A stretch of DNA of 45,589 nucleotides from the NCBI GenBank assembly GCA_944386045.1, contig CALWZO010000034.1:1-45589 (forward strand), written 5' to 3'. Below the pieces are notes generated by a model. It saw nothing but the letters and a program-made list of their open reading frames with translations, was not told the DNA's origin and searched no databases. Origin of the DNA: an uncultured Clostridia bacterium (GTDB lineage Bacteria; Bacillota; Clostridia; Oscillospirales; Ruminococcaceae). Position numbers and translations under genes: made by a program. Numbering within the stretch: position 1 is the first letter of the stretch; each line of letters begins with the position of its first letter. Of the stretch, positions 33,388-40,475 are shown one piece after another.

Positions 33388-34521
33388 TTAATCTTTGTTT
33401 TTCAGCAGTCTGGCGTAAAGCAGACCCATGACCGCGGCAAAACCGGCCGCTGATATAAACATCGGACGATAACCAAAGTTCTGACTGACAAACCCCAGTG
33501 ACAAAGACCCTATTCCTCCGCCCAGATCCTGACCCATCATAAAAGTTGCGGTGGCCAGGGCTCGTTTTGAGGGTGCCACATCCCTGACTGCGGCTGTGTT
33601 TACAATCGGGTGTACTATCCCTCCCCCGCTTCCGTACAGCAGTGCGCCGATATAAAATGGAATTTTACCGCTGAAAGCCGCCAGTACAACAAAAGACAAC
33701 ACCAACATGCCGCACCCTGCGGCAAAAACCCTGCCCTGCCCCAACTTACGACAGAGCAGACCGTTGGTCAGCCTTAAAACCAGCAAAGCCGCAGATGAAA
33801 CCATAAAAAATACGCCCCGGCTGCCGCCGTTGTTTTCCGAAGTGTAAATAGGAATAAAGGCATAAATTCCGCTTACGGCTGCGGCAAAGAAAAATATAGT
33901 CTGCGCCCGGGGCAGTGCCTGCTTTTCAAAAAGAGCGAAGCCGGTTTTTTCCGGCAGGGCTTCGCCGCCGTCGTATTTTACGGTCAGGACAGAAAACAAA
34001 GCCCCTGCAGTCAGCAAAGCCGCTGCCAGTGCAACTGCCGGAAAGCTGATTTTATACAGCCACAGTGCCGCTGAAGGAGCCAGCGCCTGGGCTATAACTC
34101 CTGTTGCCCCGTATATTGCAATGGCCTGCGGCAGATTTTTCTCCGGGACCCGGTCGCACACCATGGCACCGCCGGCAGTCGTAACAGCAGAGTATCCCAG
34201 GCCAAACAGCCGTCTGGAAAATATCAGCATCATCAGAGAAGAGGAAAAAAATGAAAATGCTGCGCCTGATATGCACACCAGCCGCCCGGCAACATATATA
34301 AACTTTTTTCCTCTCCTGTCTGCCATTACCCCCCACCGGGCCCTGGAAAAAAATGCAGAAAATGTAAATATACCGGCCACAATGCCGCCTATTGTATTCC
34401 CGCCGCCCAATTTCAGGCCATGCTGGGCACTTACGCTGCCCAGCATAAAAGATGCACTGTAAAAAAGGCCGGCCGACAAGGTTATCCGTATATAATTTTT
34501 AGAAAACAGTTTATCCTTCAT
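33388..34521 (-). CDS. Major facilitator superfamily transporter, 377 aa
   Basis: About twelve hydrophobic helices in two halves. The loop between helices 2 and 3 has RARWGVMADRRGKKFIY, the MFS motif A (G-x-x-aD-R-x-G-R-R), and the central region carries VKYDGGEALPEKTG. ATG 34521 is chosen over an upstream frame extension because TGGGGT sits before it and the extension would read through the hairpin at 34552-34597. No promoter is clear between that hairpin and the start, so it may depend on read-through from the small membrane protein gene upstream. Substrate unknown. Confidence 0.87.
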   Translation of the reverse strand: MKDKLFSKNYIRITLSAGLFYSASFMLGSVSAQHGLKLGGGNTIGGIVAGIFTFSAFFSRARWGVMADRRGKKFIYVAGRLVCISGAAFSFFSSSLMMLIFSRRLFGLGYSAVTTAGGAMVCDRVPEKNLPQAIAIYGATGVIAQALAPSAALWLYKISFPAVALAAALLTAGALFSVLTVKYDGGEALPEKTGFALFEKQALPRAQTIFFFAAAVSGIYAFIPIYTSENNGGSRGVFFMVSSAALLVLRLTNGLLCRKLGQGRVFAAGCGMLVLSFVVLAAFSGKIPFYIGALLYGSGGGIVHPIVNTAAVRDVAPSKRALATATFMMGQDLGGGIGSLSLGFVSQNFGYRPMFISAAGFAAVMGLLYARLLKNKD

Positions 34522-34551
34522 AATACCCCAGCGTTTTTTCTGTATTGTTGA

Positions 34552-34597
34552 CAAAAAAATAAAGTTATAGACCGGCTGGAACCGGCCTATAACTTTT
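34552..34597 (-). terminator. Terminator or attenuator between the small membrane gene and the MFS gene
   Basis: Fifteen-pair stem (one G-U in minus-strand RNA) AAAGTTATAG...CCGG / CCGG...CTATAACTTT followed by T7. Confidence 0.75.
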
Positions 34598-34650
34598 CGA
34601 TATGTAGGAATATAAATAAAGGATAAAACCTTTATCGGCACATTTTATAT

Positions 34651-34905
34651 TCAGGCCGCTTTGTGAGGGCCTGTTTTAAGAACATGCAGCTGCACCCTGC
34701 GTCTGCGCACAGCTTTTTTCATGCTGCTTCTCAGCCTGTTCTCTTCACTATAGCAAAGATAAGTCAAAAGAGAGAATACCACAGTATTTGACGCGACCTG
34801 CAAAACAGACGCTCCCTGGGCCAGCGCACCTATGCTGACAAAGGTCATCAAAGCAAAAACAACTGTAAAAAAGTTATATAAAAATATCTTCATCTGTTTT
34901 TTCAT
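34651..34905 (-). CDS. Small membrane protein under the LexA-like repressor, 84 aa
   Basis: A short basic N-terminus (MKKQMK), a hydrophobic helix (about residues 7-30), a second weaker one (about 36-52), then a very basic cytoplasmic-type tail (RSSMKKAVRRRRVQ). No family is recognised. ATG with GAGAGGTG upstream. Its promoter (34945-34973) has a 15-bp operator filling the spacer and a second operator (34918-34932) just before the gene, so it should be tightly repressed until the divergent XRE-S24 repressor is cleaved. By position it recalls yneA next to lexA in Bacillus, a damage-induced division inhibitor, but there is no sequence similarity I can see; that role is inference. Confidence 0.7.
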   Translation of the reverse strand: MKKQMKIFLYNFFTVVFALMTFVSIGALAQGASVLQVASNTVVFSLLTYLCYSEENRLRSSMKKAVRRRRVQLHVLKTGPHKAA

Positions 34906-34917
34906 ACTGCACCTCTC

Positions 34918-34932
34918 ACAACTAACGGTTGT
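34918..34932. promoter_or_regulatory. Operator a, ACAACTAACGGTTGT
   Basis: Copy of the ACAACT-N3-RGTTGT palindrome, between the promoter and the start of the small membrane protein gene. Confidence 0.65.
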
Positions 34933-34944
34933 TTATTTGACTAT

Positions 34945-34973
34945 ATAATACTACAACTTTCAGTTGTTGTCAA
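34945..34973 (-). promoter_or_regulatory. Promoter of the small membrane gene, with operator b in the spacer
   Basis: TTGACA (34973-34968), 17-bp spacer, TATTAT (34950-34945). Operator b, ACAACTTTCAGTTGT (34953-34967), fills the spacer. Confidence 0.75.
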
Positions 34974-35012
34974 TGATTTTTTCGACAAAATTTGCTGCTT
35001 TTACGCTAAAAT

Positions 35013-35081
35013 ACTACTTTTAGTTGTTTACAAAATTAAATACATAATGTATAATATAAGCAAAATACAACTGAAAGTGGT
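35013..35081 (+). promoter_or_regulatory. Autoregulated promoter of the LexA-like repressor gene
   Basis: TTTACA (35027-35032), 17-bp spacer, TATAAT (35050-35055). Operator c, ACTACTTTTAGTTGT (35013-35027), touches the -35 box. Operator d, ACAACTGAAAGTGGT (35067-35081), lies just after the expected start of transcription and overlaps the ribosome site. Confidence 0.7.
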
Positions 35082-35088
35082 GAAGATA

Positions 35089-35697
35089 TTGTTCAGCCAA
35101 CAAATAAAAAGCCTGAGAAAAGAGCACAAGCTGAGCCAGAGCCGGCTGGCCAGGGATTTGCAGGTTACACAACAGGCTGTGGGAAAATGGGAGACCGGCA
35201 AAAGCACTCCTGACAGCGATACTCTCCGCAAAATAGCTGAATATTTCGGTACCAGTGTGGATTTTCTTCTCGGTGTGAACAAAACCATAAAAAATGCCGT
35301 AAGCGGTTTTGACCCGGATTTTGCCATACCTATCATCGGCACTGTAAAGGCAGGCTACAACTCCTTTGCCTTTAACGATGACTACGGTGTGGAGTACGCC
35401 AATGTACGCGATCCGGAAAACTATTTTTACCTTATAGTAAAAGGCGACAGCATGGAGCCGCGAATAAAAGACGGCGACCTGGCGCTGGTCCACAAACAAA
35501 GCACCCTCAATGACGGCGACCTGGGGGTAATTGTTTACGGCGACAACGAAGGCACGCTGAAGCGCTTTGTAAAAAAAGGCGATATGATTATTCTGCAGCC
35601 TTTCAACCCGGAATATGAAGCAAAGGTTATAACCGGTGAAGACCTGAACAATGTTTATATCGCCGGAAAAGTAGTGGAAACAAAAACAAAATGGTAA
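35089..35697 (+). CDS. XRE-S24 LexA-like self-cleaving repressor, 202 aa
   Basis: N-terminal Cro/CI helix-turn-helix (about residues 5-60, LSQSRLARDLQVTQQAVGKW) and C-terminal S24 domain. Self-cleavage features are complete: scissile Ala88-Gly89 in GTVKAGYN, Ser121 in VKGDSMEP, Lys158 in GTLKRF. The protein should therefore be cut when RecA is activated by DNA damage, like phage CI, HdiR or LexA. TTG 35089 is proposed because GGTGA lies five bases before it; an upstream ATG at 35047 would add 14 residues from inside the operator region. Matching operators lie at its promoter, at the divergent gene, and at 44877-44922. A terminator follows at 35703-35740. Confidence 0.88.
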   Translation: MFSQQIKSLRKEHKLSQSRLARDLQVTQQAVGKWETGKSTPDSDTLRKIAEYFGTSVDFLLGVNKTIKNAVSGFDPDFAIPIIGTVKAGYNSFAFNDDYGVEYANVRDPENYFYLIVKGDSMEPRIKDGDLALVHKQSTLNDGDLGVIVYGDNEGTLKRFVKKGDMIILQPFNPEYEAKVITGEDLNNVYIAGKVVETKTKW

Positions 35698-35702
35698 AAT
35701 CT

Positions 35703-35740
35703 GTAAAGTGCGGCCCGGTTTTTACTGCCGCACTTTTTAT
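35703..35740 (+). terminator. Terminator after the LexA-like repressor gene
   Basis: Stem AAAGTGCGGC / GCCGCACTTT with a loop of about 12 bases and T5. Confidence 0.85.
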
Positions 35741-35839
35741 TTGCTGCAATAAAACATCACCCTTAATCGTTTTATTTACAGAAGGGTAAAAATTTCAGAG
35801 ATTTTCAGGAAAATATACATATATCAACACTGATTATTG

Positions 35840-35860
35840 TTTTGTGCCAAAGGCACAAAA
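35840..35860. promoter_or_regulatory. Palindrome upstream of the second sigma gene
   Basis: TTTTGTGCC and GGCACAAAA, perfect nine-base arms around AAA, about 70 bases before the sigma start. Could be an operator or a leader hairpin; no T-run follows it. Confidence 0.4.
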
Positions 35861-35928
35861 TCTGCAAACAGAAGAAAACAAACTTATTTTTGAAAACAGG
35901 ATTTCTGCAATAAAGGAGGGGTGCTTAT

Positions 35929-36408
35929 ATGAAGGATGATTTTGAAAGAATTGTATACGAATATTCAGACAATCTGTTCCGACTGTGCATGCACTACACC
36001 AAAAATACAGCCGATGCCGAAGATACCGTACAGCAGACTTTCCTGAAATTGCTGGAAAGAAGCGAGCCTTTTGAAAACCCCGAACACGAAAAAGCCTGGC
36101 TTATAAGGGTTTGTATAAATCTGTGCAAAGACCACCTTAAAAGTTCCTGGTCCAAAAAGGTTGTCAGCGAAAACTTTTTGCCACCGCCCTCCCACAGGGA
36201 AGAGATACCGGACGGAACCGCACCTGCGATACTGGACTGTGTCAGGCGCCTGCCGGACAACCAGAGGACAGCCGTGTATCTGTTTTACTATATGGATATG
36301 CCTGTCAGCCGGATTGCACAGGCTATGAATGCAAAGCAAAACACCGTCCTGTCCTGGCTGCGGCGCGCCAGAAAAACCCTTGCCAAAACAATAAAGGAGG
36401 AATTTTGA
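35929..36408 (+). CDS. Second ECF-type sigma factor, 159 aa
   Basis: Region 2 about residues 5-70 (YSDNLFRLCMHYTKNTADAEDTV, QQTFLKLLER), region 4 about 105-155 (LPDNQRTAVYLFYYMDMPVSRIAQAMNAKQNTVLSWLRRARKTL split across the helix-turn-helix). AAAGGAGGGG upstream of the ATG. It overlaps the next gene by one base (TGATG). The TGTAAC-N15-CAGTCTTA pair of the first sigma system is not seen here, so it should have a different target sequence. Confidence 0.9.
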   Translation: MKDDFERIVYEYSDNLFRLCMHYTKNTADAEDTVQQTFLKLLERSEPFENPEHEKAWLIRVCINLCKDHLKSSWSKKVVSENFLPPPSHREEIPDGTAPAILDCVRRLPDNQRTAVYLFYYMDMPVSRIAQAMNAKQNTVLSWLRRARKTLAKTIKEEF

Positions 36409-37718
36409 TGTTTAGAGATGTTTACCAAAAAGAACTGGACTCCTTACATGTCAGCGACAGCTTTAAAAAATCGGTCATAGACCAGCTGCAGGCTTCCCGG
36501 ACTGACAAAAGGCAAAACCGGCAAAGCGAGCCTGTCGGCAAAAGAATATGTTTTCCGAAGATAAAACGGAGCAAAATCCGGGCATTTGCCGCAGTCTTTG
36601 CCCTGTGCGCTTTGGCTTTAAGCTCAATATTGCCCAAAGAAGATGCACAGGTGACCCCGTTGCTTTACAGCAGCAGCGGTTATACAAAAGCCGATGCCCG
36701 GGATATATCCCCCAGGGGTGTAAAAGCTATTTCCGCCATGATGATACCATACACCTTTTCCCAGGAAGGAATGGGCTTTGAAGTCTATATTGTCAAAGAC
36801 ATATCAGAACTTTACAAAAATTCTCCGGCAGATGCACGGTCGGTAAGCGGCAGCCTGAAAGTGTATGAAAGCACCTCCATGAGCGACCGGCAGACATTCA
36901 CCCTGGCAGAAAGTTTGCTGCGCTCCATCGGCGCAGATGCCGAAAGTACAGAGAAAGAATACACCTGGCAGGTTCCCTTTTACCGTGAAGATGTATGGGC
37001 CGGCAACAGTCCACAGAGAACCGCTGAATACACCCCGCCCCGGGAGGATAGTTTCCTTTACAGTGCAAGCTACACCTTTGACGGCGGACAACTGGAGATA
37101 TACCCAGGCCGCGCCAGGGCTCGTCTGACTGTTTCTGCCCCGGAAAATCTGTCGGACGAAAATTCCCTGCTGAGCTGGGCTGAAGAATTAAGCCAAAAAC
37201 TGGGGCTTGAAAACCCGGAAAGTTACTCTTATACCGACTACACTTTCAGCGGAGAAAGGCACCCGTTCTTCTATGTCTATGACAACACCGGCGATACCAG
37301 CGACACGCTGTTTGCCCACAGCCTTACCAATATATCAATATATAAATTTCGGGAAAGCGACGAAGTGGTTATATGGATAAACCTGCCGGCGTACAATGAC
37401 GGACGGCAGATGCCGGCAATCACAATAAACCAGGCTTTGGGGCTTTTATACAACGGCGATTACTACACCAGCCGGCCGGAAGGCATAACAGATGAAAGCA
37501 CCGTGGCAATGGCTGAGCTGGTATATCTGGACGCATATTACGATGCGAAAACCTGTCAAAAAAGCGGATATGCAGTCCCGTTTTACAAATTTTATGTACA
37601 ACTGGAAAACCAGGACTACCTGACACCGGAAGGCTTTGTGACATACTGCGCCTACTATGTACCGGCCATACACCCGGACAATCTACAGGTAAATGATGAT
37701 TTTTCGGTATATAACTGA
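36408..37718 (+). CDS. Large membrane-anchored partner of the second sigma factor, 436 aa
   Basis: A cytoplasmic N-terminus of about 55 residues (FRDVYQKELDSLHVSDSFKKSV, then basic) leads to one helix (about 58-76) and a large extracytoplasmic domain of about 360 residues rich in Tyr, Ser and Asp. It has no zinc-binding Cys/His set. The start (TGATG overlap with the sigma gene, AAGGAGG upstream) and the topology suggest an anti-sigma factor whose outside domain senses a signal. I do not recognise the outside domain. A terminator follows. Confidence 0.72.
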   Translation: MFRDVYQKELDSLHVSDSFKKSVIDQLQASRTDKRQNRQSEPVGKRICFPKIKRSKIRAFAAVFALCALALSSILPKEDAQVTPLLYSSSGYTKADARDISPRGVKAISAMMIPYTFSQEGMGFEVYIVKDISELYKNSPADARSVSGSLKVYESTSMSDRQTFTLAESLLRSIGADAESTEKEYTWQVPFYREDVWAGNSPQRTAEYTPPREDSFLYSASYTFDGGQLEIYPGRARARLTVSAPENLSDENSLLSWAEELSQKLGLENPESYSYTDYTFSGERHPFFYVYDNTGDTSDTLFAHSLTNISIYKFRESDEVVIWINLPAYNDGRQMPAITINQALGLLYNGDYYTSRPEGITDESTVAMAELVYLDAYYDAKTCQKSGYAVPFYKFYVQLENQDYLTPEGFVTYCAYYVPAIHPDNLQVNDDFSVYN

Positions 37719-37719
37719 C

Positions 37720-37751
37720 AAAAACAGACGCTTTTCGGCGTCTGTTTTTTT
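37720..37751 (+). terminator. Terminator after the second sigma operon
   Basis: Stem AAAAACAGACGC / GCGTCTGTTTTT with a short loop and T7. Confidence 0.88.
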
Positions 37752-37944
37752 ATTTTTTCACATTATGGTGTTAAAATATTATTAACATTATTTAGTCCGG
37801 TCAAGGTTTTTCCAAAAACAAGCAGGTTTCTCACTGAAAAAAGGGGGGATTGTTCACAAACCAAAGTTTACCAACCGTTTGATTTTTGCTTGTGCAAAAT
37901 GAAGCCAGCGTGTTGGCAAAATATAAATTAAGGAGGAGCTTGGC

Positions 37945-38518
37945 TTGACTGATAACAAGTTAAGATTCAGCATTATAATAACGGCATATAACATTGAAGA
38001 TTATATACGGCGCGCCATTGAAAGCGCATTAAATCAGACATACAAAAATTTTGAAGTGATCATAATAAACGACGCTTCCACCGACAACACTCTTGAAGTG
38101 ATAAAAGGTTTTGAGGGTATAACAATTATCGACAACAAGATCAACTGCGGCCTTGGTGTTTCCAGAAACAAATGTATACGGGCCGCCAGGGGCGAATATA
38201 TCATACATCTCGACGGAGATGATATGATGTATAACGAAGAAGTTTTATCAGATATTGATAAACTTATAGGAGAAGAAAACTACGATATTGTTTTTTAGGC
38301 TATCAGGATGTGGGAGGACTGGGAAAATTGAGGATTTCCACACGGGAAAGCTCCACAAAAGAAGCCAGGATAGCCTGCGACGCCATATCTGCTGAGCTTT
38401 ATCAAAAATGAAACCGAAAATATATTGCCTAAAGTAAAAATTATATTACAGGCGATAGAAACAGATAGAATTACAGCCGCTCTGCCAAAGAGAGACTACC
38501 GGTTTACTACTCTTTAAG
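37945..38518 (+). pseudogene. Family 2 glycosyltransferase relic
   Basis: Starts at TTG 37945 (AAGGAGG eight bases before) with a clear GT2 N-terminus: FSIIITAYNIEDYIRRAI, IINDASTDNT, and HLDGDDMMYNEE, the DxD metal site. It stops at a TAG (38296) right after a T6 run. One more T would continue in frame with FLGYQDVGG...RESSTKEARIACD, which looks like the same family, up to a stop near 38411. A third frame then runs to about 38518. A functional GT2 is about 300 residues or more, so an internal part is missing too. No neighbouring polysaccharide genes are present. Confidence 0.75.
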
Positions 38519-38547
38519 AATTACAGCCTTTCCGGACTATTTTAATG

Positions 38548-38583
38548 AAAAAACAGATTCCTTTTTCAAGGAATCTGTTTTTA
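38548..38583. terminator. Bidirectional terminator before the ABC exporter operon end
   Basis: Stem AAAAACAGATTCC / GGAATCTGTTTTT with a loop of about eight bases. Confidence 0.85.
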
Positions 38584-38598
38584 TTGATATAAGTTCTG

Positions 38599-40473
38599 TC
38601 AGGTATTTTCAAACTGGCTCTGATACAAATTAGCGTAAAAACCGCCTTTTGCCAGCAGGGTTGCATGATTTCCGACCTCTACAATATGGCCGGCATTCAT
38701 AACTATTATCTTATCTGCATCCCTTATGGTGGACAGCCTGTGAGCAATAACAAAGCTTGTGCGGTTCTCCATAAGTTTTTCCATGGCCTGCTGTATCTGC
38801 ACTTCTGTTCTGGTGTCCACGCTGCTGGTGGCCTCGTCCAGAATAAGTATCTTCGGATTTTGCAGGAAGGCGCGGGCTATTGTTATCAGCTGTTTCTGTC
38901 CCTGGGATATGTTGGAGCTCTCTTCATTCAGTTCAAAATCATATCCGCCGGGCAGTGCCTGCACAAAATGATGAACTCGGCTGGCCTTGGCTGCCCGTAT
39001 CATCCGTTCTTCCCCTGCATCAGGTCTGGAATACATTATATTTTCTCTTATGCTGCCTTTGAACAGCCATGTATCCTGCAATACCATGCCAAACATTCCG
39101 CGCAGGTCGTTCCTAGTGAAATCTTTTATATTTACACCGTCTATGGTTATCCGGCCGCCGTTCAGCTCGTAATATCTCATCAGCAGTTTTACTATTGTGG
39201 TCTTGCCGGCGCCGGTGGGGCCAACCAGGGCAATTTTGTCACCGGGTTTAACCTCCAGGTCAAAATCATCAATTATTATCTTGTCCCGGGTATATCCGAA
39301 CCTGACATCCTTGAAAGCAACCGTACCAGTTATATCATCTGTGGAAACAGGATTTTCTGTGTCCGGTTCTTCTTCTTTTTGGTCAAGAAATTCAAATACA
39401 CGCTCGCTGCACGCCATCGCCGACTGCAGCATGGTGGATATGTTGGCGATCTGCTGTATCGGCTGGTTAAAATTGCGTATATATTGGGTAAAGGACATTA
39501 TGTTACCGACGGTTATCTGACCGTTTATCTTCATCGCCGCACCCACTATACACACCAGGATATATCCCAGGTTGGATATAAAGCCGGTCAGCGGCATTGT
39601 CAGGTGGGAAGCCACCATACTTTTCCACGCGTTTTCACGCAGCCGGTTGTTGTAAATGTCAAAGTCCTCCATTGAAGCCTGTTCCATGTTAAAGGATTTG
39701 ACCACCAGGTGGGCGCTCATCATCTCTTCCACATGCCCGTTTACATAGCCCAAAGACTTTTGTTGTTTTCTGTACAGCGGCTGGCTGATTTTGATTATCT
39801 TTGCAATAACAAACATTGATATGGGGATCATTGCAAAGGCTATAAGGGTAAGCTGCCATGATATTGACAGCATCATAACAATAGTGCCTATTATCAAAGT
39901 CAGCGATGAAGCCAGCTGTGTCAGCGTTTCCCTTACAGACCGGTTGATGGAGTCCACATCGTTGGTTATCCTGGACAGCACATCACCGGTGCTGGTGGTG
40001 TCAAAAAAGCTCAGCGGCAGACGGTTTATCTTTTCGTCAATATCTTTTCTCAGCCTGTAAGTGATGTTGTTGGACATCTTTGCCATGGTAAAGCCCTGGC
40101 AGACCGAAAAGACATATGAAATAATATAAAGGGCAAGCAGCAGCATGACCATCTTCCGCAGTGTGGCGTAGTCTATTGATATAACGCCTGTAACAATGCC
40201 TTCTTCAACAGCATTGTACAGAATATCCGTCGCCTGTCCCAAAATTTTCGGACCCACAACCTTGAAAAAGCTGGAGGCCGCAGCCATTATCATAACCAGG
40301 AATATTCCCAGCTTGTATGCGCCCAGATATTTCAAAAACTTTTTCATCGTGGTTTTGAAATCTTTCGGCTTTTCGCCGCCGCGCATAGCTGCTCCGCCGC
40401 CTCGTCCGCCGCCGCCCCTGCCGGGACGCGCGATATTCTGGCTCAGCATAGGTCTTTCATTTCTCTGTGCCAT
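38599..40473 (-). CDS. Heterodimeric ABC exporter subunit, canonical Walker B, 624 aa
   Basis: Half-transporter of the BmrCD/TM287-288 type: a Gly/Arg-rich N-terminal extension (about residues 15-35), six membrane helices (about 50-340), then an ATPase domain with Walker A GPTGAGKTT, Q-loop VLQDTWLF, signature ISQGQKQL, Walker B ILILDEATSSVD (catalytic Glu) and switch His IAHRLST. ATG 40473 is preferred to a GTG at 40479 that lies in the ribosome site GAGGAGGTG. It starts two bases after the stop of the partner gene, so both are made together. Drugs or lipids are typical substrates. Confidence 0.92.
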   Translation of the reverse strand: MAQRNERPMLSQNIARPGRGGGGRGGGAAMRGGEKPKDFKTTMKKFLKYLGAYKLGIFLVMIMAAASSFFKVVGPKILGQATDILYNAVEEGIVTGVISIDYATLRKMVMLLLALYIISYVFSVCQGFTMAKMSNNITYRLRKDIDEKINRLPLSFFDTTSTGDVLSRITNDVDSINRSVRETLTQLASSLTLIIGTIVMMLSISWQLTLIAFAMIPISMFVIAKIIKISQPLYRKQQKSLGYVNGHVEEMMSAHLVVKSFNMEQASMEDFDIYNNRLRENAWKSMVASHLTMPLTGFISNLGYILVCIVGAAMKINGQITVGNIMSFTQYIRNFNQPIQQIANISTMLQSAMACSERVFEFLDQKEEEPDTENPVSTDDITGTVAFKDVRFGYTRDKIIIDDFDLEVKPGDKIALVGPTGAGKTTIVKLLMRYYELNGGRITIDGVNIKDFTRNDLRGMFGMVLQDTWLFKGSIRENIMYSRPDAGEERMIRAAKASRVHHFVQALPGGYDFELNEESSNISQGQKQLITIARAFLQNPKILILDEATSSVDTRTEVQIQQAMEKLMENRTSFVIAHRLSTIRDADKIIVMNAGHIVEVGNHATLLAKGGFYANLYQSQFENT

Positions 40474-40475
40474 AA

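Noticed and set aside
38467..38528. Direct repeat AGAATTACAGCC as target-site duplication of a mobile element
   Set aside because: The two copies are only 50 bases apart with no terminal inverted repeats or transposase between them.
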